Shown here: positions 7,526-14,575 of the stretch, one piece after another
How positions within the stretch are numbered: the stretch's first letter is position 1
How the letters are laid out: the number at the start of each line of letters is the position of its first letter
From: Candidatus Jorgensenbacteria bacterium GW2011_GWA1_48_11
GTDB lineage: Bacteria; Patescibacteriota; Minisyncoccia; UBA6257; GWB1-50-10
Assembly: GCA_001003475.1 (NCBI GenBank)
Contig: LCPF01000003.1
Location: forward strand, 1 to 49,553
DNA length: 49,553 bases
Direction: 5' to 3'
Position numbers and translations under genes: made by a program
The notes under the pieces: model-generated
What the model was told of the DNA's origin: nothing
Database searches by the model: none
Seen by the model: only the letters and a program-made list of their open reading frames with translations

Positions 7526-7876
7526 TTAGACAAATTCGATGATCGCCATTTTCGAGGCGTCGTGGGTCCGCCGTTTGGCGACCTTCACGATCCGCGTGTA
7601 GCCACCTTTGCGCTCGCGGTAACGCGGCGCGATCTCGTGGTACATTTTGTAAGCCGCCGCCTTGGGCAGTTTCTGCGTCAATGTCCGCAAAGCCGCCAGG
7701 TTCTGCTTCTTGCCGTAAGAAACGAAACGCTCGACAATCGGTCTTATTTCCTTGGCCCGGCCTTCAGTCGTCGTGATTTTTTCCTTCTGAATCAGATTGG
7801 CGGCTAAAATTCTCAAAAAGGCCTTGCGTGGCCCTCTTTTCAAACCCAATTTCCTGCCTTTGTTCAAATGCCTCAT
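7526..7876 (-). CDS. rplQ: 50S ribosomal protein bL17
   Basis: 116 aa, the normal length. MRHLNKGRKLGLKRGPRKAF and the REKITTTEGRAKEIRPIVERF-type block are typical. Its ATG is the last part of the inverted-repeat element that separates it from rpoA (TTCTAACGGGATGAGG), so its initiation region is structured. Confidence 0.97.
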   Translation of the reverse strand: MRHLNKGRKLGLKRGPRKAFLRILAANLIQKEKITTTEGRAKEIRPIVERFVSYGKKQNLAALRTLTQKLPKAAAYKMYHEIAPRYRERKGGYTRIVKVAKRRTHDASKMAIIEFV

Positions 7877-7982
7877 CCCGTTAGAAGCGGAAAAAATGCC
7901 GCGTTTGTTCTAGACCGTTTAAATTTTTATGAAATGCTTTATTCATGTTCTCTCTTGATTGTTGGAGCCGTTTCTAACGGGA
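7876..7982 (-). repeat. Inverted-repeat intergenic element between rpoA and rplQ
   Basis: The 107-bp gap between the rpoA stop and the rplQ start is bounded by perfect 11-bp arms, TCCCGTTAGAA and TTCTAACGGGA on the minus strand. The second arm runs into the rplQ ATG. Inside lies a 21-codon frame with its own SD. The arms resemble those around 43606-43677 between rodA and mltG, and TTTCTAACG recurs at about 6592. Confidence 0.8.
7881..7946 (-). CDS. Possible 21-aa leader peptide upstream of rplQ
   Basis: ATG at 7944-7946, preceded by AAGAGAGAAC (GAGAG as SD), opens a 21-codon frame ending FFRF and TAA (7881-7883). The stop is within the inverted-repeat arm, 4 nt before the rplQ ATG. The geometry matches the leader frames of the four-copy element, although the sequence is unrelated. 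Translation is inferred. Confidence 0.45.
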   Translation of the reverse strand: MNKAFHKNLNGLEQTRHFFRF

Positions 7983-7983
7983 C

Positions 7984-8742
7984 TCATGAAGATTTCTTCT
8001 TGCGCTTCGGCTTTTCTTTGACTTCCGCTCCTTCAATCTTTATTTTGGTCTGCTCCACGGCTGAAACTTTTTCGAAATGGTCACGCAAAATATTGGCCGT
8101 TTTGTGCAGGGCCTCGGAAGGACTAATCGAACCGTCGGTCTCGATTTCCATCTTGAGACGATTATAATCGGTCCGTTCGCCGACCCGCATGTTCTCGATG
8201 TTGAATTCAACGCGTTGAATCGGGGAGAAGATCGCGTCCAAAACGACCGTACCGACCGGCAAACGCTCCAGGCGCCGCGCTTCGGAAGGCACGTAGCCCA
8301 AACCCTTTTCGACGGTGAGTTCCATATCCAATTCCGCGTTTTTCTTGGTCAAACTAGCGATATGGATATCGCCGTTCACGACTTTCACCATGGCCGTTGA
8401 TCCGATGTCGCTGGCCGTCACTTCTTTTTCGCCCTTCGCCTGCAATTTTAAAACCTGCGGCTCGTCAACGAAAAAATGAAAACGAACCTTCTTTAAATTC
8501 AGGGTCAAAGCAACGATGTCCTCAACCATACCCGGCAAAGTGGAAAATTCATGATCCACCCCCTTGATCTTAATCTGAGTAATGGCCGCTCCCGGCAAGG
8601 ACGACAAAAGCACCCGGCGCAAAGCATTACCCATGGTCGTACCGTAACCGGTATAAAGGCCCTCGATGTGAAAAATACCGACATTGCCTTCCTCGGAAAT
8701 CTTTTTGATGCTGACGCTTTCGCTTAAATACGAATATTGCAT
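7984..8742 (-). CDS. rpoA: RNA polymerase alpha subunit lacking the C-terminal domain
   Basis: 252 aa from ATG 8742 (MQYSYLSESVSIKKI), 2 nt after rpsD; a longer frame upstream runs inside rpsD and is not used. The N-terminal dimerisation and assembly domain is complete (GLYTGYGTTMGNALRRVLLSS, SPIQRVEFNIENMRVGERTDY, SPSEALHKTANILRDHF). After residue about 232 there is only a Lys-rich tail (KPKRKKKSS) and TGA. The alpha-CTD that binds UP elements and activators is missing, and the 107 bp downstream cannot hold it. Confidence 0.96.
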   Translation of the reverse strand: MQYSYLSESVSIKKISEEGNVGIFHIEGLYTGYGTTMGNALRRVLLSSLPGAAITQIKIKGVDHEFSTLPGMVEDIVALTLNLKKVRFHFFVDEPQVLKLQAKGEKEVTASDIGSTAMVKVVNGDIHIASLTKKNAELDMELTVEKGLGYVPSEARRLERLPVGTVVLDAIFSPIQRVEFNIENMRVGERTDYNRLKMEIETDGSISPSEALHKTANILRDHFEKVSAVEQTKIKIEGAEVKEKPKRKKKSS

Positions 8743-8744
8743 TT

Positions 8745-9347
8745 TTATTTTGAATAAAATTGACCGACCAAACTGACGTTGAATGGAAAAACCGTTTCTT
8801 CGAAATTGGGCATCGCCACGCATTCGCCTTTAAGCTCTTCCTTGCTGATCTTAAGCCAGACGGGCGGCGTATACTGCTTCATTTTAAGGCTGATTTCCTC
8901 GAAAATCTTCGCTTTTCTCGATTCGGGCCTGACCTGAATAACGTCATGAATCCTAACACGAAACGAAGGAATTGTCACCTTCCGACCATTCACTTGGATG
9001 TGGCCGTGGGAAACGAGCTGGCGAGCCACCCGCGGCGAACCAGCCAAGCCTAAAAGATAAACCACCCGGTCCAATCTGGTTTCAAGGATCGTCATTATCT
9101 TCGTCTTATCTTCGTTGACCTTAAAAAGATTCTGAATCTGGCGGTTAGTCAACCCGTAGACCAGCCGGATTTTTTGTTTTTCCTGAAGCTGTCGGCCGAA
9201 TTCGGAAACATTGTGACGTTTGGCGCCGTGCATGCCCGGCCGCTGAGGCCGGCGGATCATCACGCATTTCGGCGAATTGCAACGGTCGGCTTTGAGGAAC
9301 AATTTCGTCCCTAATGCCCTCTCCATTTTTTCTTTGACTGGTCTCAT
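8745..9347 (-). CDS. rpsD: 30S ribosomal protein uS4
   Basis: 200 aa, normal length. MRPVKEKMERALG, CNSPKC and RRPQRPGMHGAKR are followed by the S4 RNA-binding domain LETRLDRVVYLLGLAGSPRVARQLVSHGHIQVNG. It binds 16S rRNA early in 30S assembly and in E. coli represses its own operon; whether it does so here cannot be seen. Located between rpsK and rpoA, as in most bacteria. Confidence 0.97.
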   Translation of the reverse strand: MRPVKEKMERALGTKLFLKADRCNSPKCVMIRRPQRPGMHGAKRHNVSEFGRQLQEKQKIRLVYGLTNRQIQNLFKVNEDKTKIMTILETRLDRVVYLLGLAGSPRVARQLVSHGHIQVNGRKVTIPSFRVRIHDVIQVRPESRKAKIFEEISLKMKQYTPPVWLKISKEELKGECVAMPNFEETVFPFNVSLVGQFYSK

Positions 9348-9359
9348 GGTCTTTGTAAA

Positions 9360-9800
9360 TTAAACCCTTCGCACTTTGGGCGGCCGCGGCCCGTTGTGGG
9401 GTATCGGCGTGACGTCTTTAATGGAAGAAATGTTAAAACCCTTGGCCGCGAAAGTGCGGACCGCCGAATCCCGACCGCCGCCAACGCCGCGTACCAAAAT
9501 CTCGACGTTAAAAGGCCCGGTTTTCTGGATCTTTTCGGAAATCGCCTCGGCTACCTTGGCGGCCGCGAAAGGCGTCGATTTCTTGGGACCGGATAAGCCC
9601 AAAGAGCCGGCCGAAAGCCAGGTTACGACATTGCCCTTATCGTCGGTCACGGTAATCATTGTATTGTTGTAGGAAGCCTGGACGTAAATTTTCCCTTTCT
9701 CGATTCTCGCTTTGGCGGAAGCCTCGGTTTTCTTCGGGATTTTCGCCGCCTCCTCGGTTGCGACCACTTCGGATTTTTGCGCAATTTTTTTCTTTCCCAT
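9360..9800 (-). CDS. rpsK: 30S ribosomal protein uS11
   Basis: 146 aa, with a charged N-terminal extension of about 30 residues before the core KGKIYVQASYNNTMITVTDDKGNVVTWLSAGSLG. KKSTPFAAAKVAEAI, RGVGGGRDSAVRTFAAKGFNI-type blocks and the C-terminal DVTPIPHNGPRPPKVRRV are diagnostic. It sits 1 nt after rpsM and 12 nt before rpsD. Confidence 0.97.
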   Translation of the reverse strand: MGKKKIAQKSEVVATEEAAKIPKKTEASAKARIEKGKIYVQASYNNTMITVTDDKGNVVTWLSAGSLGLSGPKKSTPFAAAKVAEAISEKIQKTGPFNVEILVRGVGGGRDSAVRTFAAKGFNISSIKDVTPIPHNGPRPPKVRRV

Positions 9801-9801
9801 G

Positions 9802-10185
9802 TTATTTCAATTCAACTTTTCTTTTACCGCTGCCAGCCGTCTTCCGCACGTTCCCCCGCACCGTTCGGGAATTGGTTTTGGTGCGCTGGCCGCGAACCGG
9901 CAATTTCCGCAAATGGCGGACCCCCCGATAAGCCTTGATGTCTTTCAAACGATTGACGTTCTGGCGGACGATCTGGCGCAATTCGCCCTCGATCTTATAA
10001 CCTTTTTCGAGAATGGTCTGAATTTTGTTCAAGTCCTGCGGCGTCAGATCTTTAGCCCGCTTGCCGGGATCTATCTTTGATTCGGCTAAGATCTGCTTGG
10101 CCGACTCGCGGCCGATGCCGTAAATGTAAGTCAGCGCGATCTCGGTGCGCTTTTCGTCTGGAATGTTTACGCCAATGATTCTCAT
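9802..10185 (-). CDS. rpsM: 30S ribosomal protein uS13
   Basis: 127 aa. MRIIGVNIPDEKRTEIALTY, YGIGRESAKQILAESKIDP and the RNA-binding tail RHLRKLPVRGQRTKTNSRT are typical. It forms inter-subunit bridge B1. The start lies 3 nt after the rpmJ stop. Confidence 0.97.
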   Translation of the reverse strand: MRIIGVNIPDEKRTEIALTYIYGIGRESAKQILAESKIDPGKRAKDLTPQDLNKIQTILEKGYKIEGELRQIVRQNVNRLKDIKAYRGVRHLRKLPVRGQRTKTNSRTVRGNVRKTAGSGKRKVELK

Positions 10186-10188
10186 ATA

Positions 10189-10302
10189 TTAACCCTGTCT
10201 TTGTTTATGCTTCGGATTCTTGCAAATGACATAGAGCCGCCCCCGACGCCGGACGATCTTGCAATTGGTGCAAATCTTTTTGACAGATGATCTTACTTTC
10301 AT
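10189..10302 (-). CDS. rpmJ: 50S ribosomal protein bL36
   Basis: 37 aa, read directly from the sequence: [20 protein letters not shown] and then [17 protein letters not shown]. The C-x2-C (CTNC) plus C-x4-H zinc ribbon is complete, so this is the zinc-binding C+ form. It fits between infA (6 nt) and rpsM (3 nt), the usual bacterial order. Confidence 0.96.
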   Translation of the reverse strand: MKVRSSVKKICTNCKIVRRRGRLYVICKNPKHKQRQG

Positions 10303-10308
10303 GAAAAA

Positions 10309-10527
10309 CTATAGTCGCCGGACGATCCTCCCCCGCTTATCTTCCAAATTCGGCATTTCCACCCAGACTTTATCGCCGGGGATGACGCGGATATGGTTGA
10401 TCTTGAGACGACCGGCCAGATGCGCCAGGACCTCCTTATCTTCGGCAATTCTCACCCGGAAAAGCAAACCTGGAAGAGCCTCAACGACCACGCCGTCCAC
10501 TTTCGCTGCTTTGGAATTCGCAACCAT
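10309..10527 (-). CDS. infA: Translation initiation factor IF-1
   Basis: 72 aa OB-fold protein, standard length. VDGVVVEALPGLLFRVRIAE and HLAGRLKINHIRVIPGDKVWVE match the family. It is the first gene of the ribosomal cluster, with an 86-nt predicted leader after a strong promoter at 10620-10648. The secY/adk/map genes that often precede infA are absent here. Confidence 0.97.
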   Translation of the reverse strand: MVANSKAAKVDGVVVEALPGLLFRVRIAEDKEVLAHLAGRLKINHIRVIPGDKVWVEMPNLEDKRGRIVRRL

Positions 10528-10619
10528 TAACCCTGACCGAATTGATTTAATTTCATCTTATAAAAATGTCTGGGAATTCCTTTATTTTGGGGTGATCCAA
10601 AAACCCGGAAACAGATACT

Positions 10620-10648
10620 ATTCTATAAAACAGCGCTAAAAATGTCAA
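10620..10648 (-). promoter_or_regulatory. Strong promoter of the infA ribosomal operon
   Basis: TTGACA (10643-10648), 17-nt spacer, TAGAAT (10620-10625) on the minus strand. It directly abuts the stop codon (10649-10651) of the upstream membrane-protein gene; no terminator lies between. Confidence 0.85.
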
Positions 10649-12307
10649 TTAATTGACCGTAATTTCGACTTTGCCGGCCGACCGGGGCACGTTCTGGACC
10701 CAAAACGGCCACAGGGAAATAGTGGCTCTTTCAAGTCCGGGCAGGGCGAAAACCATGTTCCTTAAACTCGTTTCGTCTTTGCCCGCAATCTCGCTTCTGA
10801 ACTGATCGGCGTTGAAATCGGCCACAAAAACGATGTCGCCCCGAACGCTGAAAGAAAGTTTTCCGTTCGCGAGGTCGGCCGTGGCCGTGGCATAATCCAG
10901 ACTAAAATCCGCAACGCGGAGGCCCGGCGGGAGACCGGCGGCCGCCTTATCCGTAATCGCTTTTTTCAGCATTTCCTCGTCAAAAACCAACTCCCGCATC
11001 TCGGCCGATGCATAGACTGAAAATTCGTTCGATGAATCATCGCTATTCTGGATTTTTTCCTCAAGAACGGTGAATTTTTTCGCGTTATCGAACAATTTGA
11101 ATTGCGAAGCCATCAAGACCCCCATCTGGCTCTGAAGGACATTGGCCAAAGATTGCTCGATTGAGGTCGTGGCGTTAAGAATATCGCCCGGGCTCGGTAC
11201 CGCTTTTTCGCCGATAAAACCGCCAGTCATGGGCGCCAATGATTCAGCGTAAAATTTCTGATATTTAAGTGGATCGCTTTGAAAACCTGGAATTTTCCAA
11301 CCGGCAGTAGGAGGAATATTGTAATCCGCGCCCGCCTGGTCGGCCGCGACCGATACGGAAATCTTCGAAGGAGTGATCTCGCCGTTCACGACTTTCGCGC
11401 CTGGAATAGTCACCGGATTAACTAGCCGGAAAATTTTTCCATCCGGAGTTTGAAAACGGGTTGTGGCAACAAGATTCTGGGACGCGGAACTAAAAGCATT
11501 GTAAACAAAGAGAAGGCCGGTCGCTTTCGTCTCGACCTGAGCCTTGCCGCTCGCCGGAAAACTCATGGTCAAATTGCGGTTCGCGACTAAAAGCTCGCCC
11601 GGCAAGCTGATGCCGCCAGAGGCGCCGATGGCCGGCTGTTTCAAAGACACGTCGATCTTCACGGTCTCGCTAAAATTGACCGGATTTTTCTTCAGGGTGA
11701 TGGCGATCGCCGCTCTGGGCAGGATGTTTACGGCCAATTCGTAAGCGGCCAAGGTAAGAACAATTAGGCTTAAAATAAAAACTATCCTCCTGCTCAGCGG
11801 CCGGGGTTTTTTTTCTTTCTTCGGGCGGGAAAATTCTTCCCGAATCTCGCCTTTGAACGGCGGAGATTCTTTTTTAGGAATTGTGATCGGTTTTTTTTCT
11901 TCGGCGGCTTTTTCCTTCTTGAAAAAACCGGTTTTCGGCGGCGGTGCCGGCACGGGCTCCTTTTCCGAAGCCGGCCTGATGTCGGACATTTGTCTCTTGA
12001 ACGAACCGCGGGGCACGATGTCGGTAAAAGCCCGTTCCCGGGTTTTGAAAACCGGATTCGTGGCCGTGAGTCCGCAAATTCCGGCCAGCTCCAAAATATG
12101 GTCGTCCACCGACTCGATCAGCAATTCCTTGCCGGCGGTAACGCCCTCCCTTTTCAAAACCTGAAAATTATGGAGCGATTCGCCGATCAGCGAATTTTTG
12201 GGAATATTCAGAACGATCCGCTCGGCCGATGCCTTGATCAATTTGTCGACGATCGTCGTCAAATTATCGGTCCGGTCAAGGAAAATTTTATTTTCGGTTT
12301 TAGCCAT
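10649..12307 (-). CDS. Single-pass membrane protein with baseplate-J-like extracytoplasmic part
   Basis: 552 aa. Residues 1-85 look like a small alpha/beta domain (LTTIVDKLIKASAERIVLNI, ELAGICGLTATNPVF). A Pro/Lys-rich linker (about 95-172) leads to one transmembrane helix (about 175-195, RIVFILSLIVLTLAAYELAV). The external part has beta-rich segments such as TTRFQTPDGKIFRLVNPVTIPGAKVVNGEI and ADQAGADYNIPP that recall baseplate J-like proteins, a family label I have seen attached to similar Parcubacterial proteins. No phage genes surround it, so a phage role is not supported. The ATG is placed by the repeat element at 12308-12442, which provides its SD. Confidence 0.6.
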   Translation of the reverse strand: MAKTENKIFLDRTDNLTTIVDKLIKASAERIVLNIPKNSLIGESLHNFQVLKREGVTAGKELLIESVDDHILELAGICGLTATNPVFKTRERAFTDIVPRGSFKRQMSDIRPASEKEPVPAPPPKTGFFKKEKAAEEKKPITIPKKESPPFKGEIREEFSRPKKEKKPRPLSRRIVFILSLIVLTLAAYELAVNILPRAAIAITLKKNPVNFSETVKIDVSLKQPAIGASGGISLPGELLVANRNLTMSFPASGKAQVETKATGLLFVYNAFSSASQNLVATTRFQTPDGKIFRLVNPVTIPGAKVVNGEITPSKISVSVAADQAGADYNIPPTAGWKIPGFQSDPLKYQKFYAESLAPMTGGFIGEKAVPSPGDILNATTSIEQSLANVLQSQMGVLMASQFKLFDNAKKFTVLEEKIQNSDDSSNEFSVYASAEMRELVFDEEMLKKAITDKAAAGLPPGLRVADFSLDYATATADLANGKLSFSVRGDIVFVADFNADQFRSEIAGKDETSLRNMVFALPGLERATISLWPFWVQNVPRSAGKVEITVN

Positions 12308-12442
12308 CCCTCACCCTTCAAAGATTACGCTTTTCATGAAGAGGTCCTTGAAGATTAACGGCCCTTTATTTGAACATCTTATTTTATTTATAAACATGGT
12401 TTATTGGTTAAATTAAGCTTCCTATCTTTGAAGGGTGAGGGA
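12308..12442 (-). repeat. Intergenic leader-peptide element, copy 2
   Basis: 135 bp between the stop of the FtsA-like gene (TAA 12443-12445) and the ATG of the 552-aa membrane protein (12305-12307). Its arms, TCCCTCACCCTTCAAAGAT and ATCTTTGAAGGGTGAGGG, pair perfectly over 18 bp. It has the AAGCTTAATTTAA block and a 28-codon frame. The inner hairpin is the weakest of the four: TTCAAGGA pairs with TCTTTGAA including one G-U. Confidence 0.93.
12311..12397 (-). CDS. Conserved 28-aa leader peptide, copy 2
   Basis: ATG 12395-12397 to TGA 12311-12313, exactly 28 codons, again followed by GGG-ATG of the next gene in frame. The tail reads NKGPLIFKDLFMKSVIFEG, matching copies 1, 3 and 4 at KG-x-L-x5-F-x2-SVIFE. 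The N-terminal ten residues are unlike the other copies. Confidence 0.6.
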   Translation of the reverse strand: MFINKIRCSNKGPLIFKDLFMKSVIFEG

Positions 12443-13597
12443 TTAGGGATTTGCGATCAGCCACTTCGCCCGGCGGCGGAGCATCTGGTTCAAAAAATCG
12501 TAATGCGGATACTGGTAAACGTGCATCAAAAGCGCCAAAGTGTTCTGCTGGGTCTTTTGATTAAAAGCATCCCCATGCCCGGTTTCAATGGAATAACCCT
12601 GCAGCTCGAGCCATTTCACGAAATTCATCAGCTTCATTTTCGAACCTCCGAAAAGCAGGAGGGGCGGCTTGATCGTGAAACGGAAATTGAAGTGGATATT
12701 GGGCCGGCTTTTACGCTTGGCTTTATTATAAATTGAAGCGAGGTGCCCTAAAAGCGCCTTAAACTCCTTGTTCACCGCGCCCCGGATCAGGCGGTCGAAT
12801 CGCTTCGAAACTCTGCCTTCCAGATACTGGTTCAAAATAAGCCGGGCGGTTTCTTCGTCACTGCCGAAAATCCGGCTCACGGCAGTAATGATGTTCATAA
12901 GTCCCCAAGGAATTTCCTTCAAATAAAGCCTTTCCGCTTCGGCCAGGGAAAACACGACGGTTTTGGCGTTATCCGAATGGACTGCCAGATCCACCGGTTC
13001 GGGAATGGTGGCCGAAACAATGCCGGCGTCCTCGACCACGGCCAGATATTTTGTCCAGGACTGGAACCGATTGATCGTCTCGAGCATCGCCCGGGGCACG
13101 AAAGTACCGCGCAAGCGCAGGAAGAAATCCGGCCCCTTGAAACCGAGCGGGTTAAAAACCCGGTGCGTGCCCAAACCCACGTCCTTGATTTCGATGTTCG
13201 CCAGAACCAAATCTATGTCGGCCACGCTCATTTTTTTCGCCGCCCAGGAACGGTAGTGATTCAAAAATTCCCAGAGGCCGCGGAAGATCATGTGATCCAA
13301 TTCCGCTTCGTTGATGATCTCGTTCGGCTTCGAACGACGGAGATAAACCGATGATTCGATCGTCGTCGCCCGCGAAGAACCCAAGGCCAAAACCAACTTA
13401 TCGAGAAGAAAAAACGGTTTCTTTAGTCTGTTAAGATTTTTTGTCTTTTTTCTTTTCCGAATGAAGATTTCCTTTCCGGCGGCGTCAATCCTGGCGTAAG
13501 TGACCTCGAAATGATTGCCGATTTCCTCTATAACGAGCGAGTGTTCCCGTTTATTCTTGAATAAGTTTGAAATTAAATTCAAAAAAATATTAACCAC
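12443..13597 (-). CDS. FtsA/PilM-like actin-fold protein (tentative)
   Basis: 384 aa starting with GTG 13597. The core DIDLVLANIEIKDVGLGTHRVFNPLGFKG strongly recalls the segment of FtsA-type proteins around the SHS2 insertion, and it is followed by a block (VEDAGIVSATIPEPVDLAVHS) that could be the actin-like second half. Clear ATPase phosphate loops are not obvious, so it may be a degenerate, non-hydrolysing relative. It would act at the membrane in division or pilus assembly. No ftsZ or pilus genes are nearby. It shares a transcript with the 552-aa membrane protein through element copy 2. Confidence 0.5.
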   Translation of the reverse strand: MVNIFLNLISNLFKNKREHSLVIEEIGNHFEVTYARIDAAGKEIFIRKRKKTKNLNRLKKPFFLLDKLVLALGSSRATTIESSVYLRRSKPNEIINEAELDHMIFRGLWEFLNHYRSWAAKKMSVADIDLVLANIEIKDVGLGTHRVFNPLGFKGPDFFLRLRGTFVPRAMLETINRFQSWTKYLAVVEDAGIVSATIPEPVDLAVHSDNAKTVVFSLAEAERLYLKEIPWGLMNIITAVSRIFGSDEETARLILNQYLEGRVSKRFDRLIRGAVNKEFKALLGHLASIYNKAKRKSRPNIHFNFRFTIKPPLLLFGGSKMKLMNFVKWLELQGYSIETGHGDAFNQKTQQNTLALLMHVYQYPHYDFLNQMLRRRAKWLIANP

Positions 13598-13604
13598 CGC
13601 TTTC

Positions 13605-13613
13605 AGTATAACA
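13605..13613 (-). promoter_or_regulatory. Extended -10 promoter of the FtsA-like gene
   Basis: TGT-TATACT on the minus strand (13613 to 13605). The predicted transcription start (about 13598) is next to the GTG start at 13597, so the mRNA may be leaderless. The -35 region is weak. Confidence 0.5.
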
Positions 13614-13655
13614 TTTATCCTCTCACCAATTTCGCGAAATAATATTGGCGTGGGA

Positions 13656-14189
13656 CTACCTTTTTATTTCCACTAAAGCGGAGGAGCCTCCCTTTTTCGC
13701 GCCGCGATTCAGATAAAAATCCATCCGCCGGCCGAAATATTTTTTCGCTTCCTCGATTTTTTTCGCCGGCGGCCGGCCCGCGATATTGGCCGAAGGCGCG
13801 ACAAGCGGACCGGTTTTTTTCAAAAGATTTATTAATCCCTTGTCTTTCGGCAGTCTGAAAGCCAATGACCTCGTACCGCGGTGCAAATAATAAAACTCCC
13901 TGCCGGTACAAGGCAAAATCACGCTCACTGGTCCTGGCCAAATTTTTCTGAGAAAAGCTAGATGGCGCGGATTAAGTTTAACGCCGAATTTCTTGAGATC
14001 GCCCAAGGAGCCGATCAAAACAATGAACGGTTTTCTCAAATCCCTCTGCCTGACCTTATAAATTCTCAAAACGGTTTTTTTTGATAAGGCTGAACCAACC
14101 AGACCGTAAATCGTGTCGGTGGGCATGACGCCGATTCCGCCGCTTTTCAATATTTCTGCAATATTTATCATGCTGGACCCGCGATTCAT
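13656..14189 (-). CDS. tsaC: L-threonylcarbamoyladenylate synthase (Sua5/YrdC family)
   Basis: 177 aa from ATG 14189, which overlaps the preceding stop as ATGA; an internal ATG at 14171 (MINIAEILKSGG) is also possible. The enzyme makes threonylcarbamoyl-AMP from Thr, bicarbonate and ATP for t6A37 of ANN-decoding tRNAs. MPTDTIYGLVGSA, the KVRQRDLRKPFIVLI block (K-R-x-x-x-KP) and PSANIAGRPP are family hallmarks. No Sua5 C-terminal domain is present. Last gene of the FKBP-dnaG-rpoD-alaS run. Confidence 0.93.
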   Translation of the reverse strand: MNRGSSMINIAEILKSGGIGVMPTDTIYGLVGSALSKKTVLRIYKVRQRDLRKPFIVLIGSLGDLKKFGVKLNPRHLAFLRKIWPGPVSVILPCTGREFYYLHRGTRSLAFRLPKDKGLINLLKKTGPLVAPSANIAGRPPAKKIEEAKKYFGRRMDFYLNRGAKKGGSSALVEIKR

Positions 14190-14569
14190 TGCCGCGCCCA
14201 ATTTACAATGTCATCGATGTCTTCGGGAAATTTCGGGTAAAAAACAGGCAACTTGTTTTGGACGGCCCACGCCACTTCATCTTTTGCGCCTTTGGATTTA
14301 TCCCAATCGGGCATGGCCAAGACGGCATCGGCCGCCCGTTTCAGGAATTCCATGTCCAGCTTGTAATAATATTCTTCCGGCGCCCTGCTTCCCTTTTTAT
14401 GATGATTTAAAGTGTGGGTGTGGGCGCAAAAAGAACCGATTCCGGCGTTGGCAAGGGCGATTTGATAAGCCTCCGCCTTCAGAACATTGCCCGCAATATA
14501 CTCTCCCCGCATTGGTTGTTCTGTCGGCGCTCCGCTGGTTAAAGTCCCGGCTATGAATACGATTTTCAT
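14186..14569 (-). CDS. Nucleoside 2-deoxyribosyltransferase-like / DUF4406-type protein
   Basis: 127 aa, single Rossmann-like domain. It starts MKIVFIAGTLTSG and has a Met-Pro-Asp-Trp segment (AVLAMPDWDKSKGAKDEVAWA) that matches the AMLPGWEKSRGAxxExxxA motif of the DUF4406/YtoQ/deoxyribosyltransferase superfamily. It probably binds or hydrolyses a nucleotide or nucleoside; the substrate is unknown. It lies 6 nt after alaS and overlaps tsaC by 4 nt. Confidence 0.7.
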   Translation of the reverse strand: MKIVFIAGTLTSGAPTEQPMRGEYIAGNVLKAEAYQIALANAGIGSFCAHTHTLNHHKKGSRAPEEYYYKLDMEFLKRAADAVLAMPDWDKSKGAKDEVAWAVQNKLPVFYPKFPEDIDDIVNWARQ

Positions 14570-14575
14570 TGGAGT

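Noticed and set aside
8743-8823. Longer rpoA start with 27 additional residues
   Set aside because: The extension lies inside rpsD and is not conserved in RpoA; the ATG at 8742 follows the rpsD stop by 2 nt and matches the normal N-terminus.
10649-12307. Prophage baseplate gene
   Set aside because: Only local resemblance to baseplate-J blocks; the neighbours are housekeeping genes and the protein has a membrane anchor.
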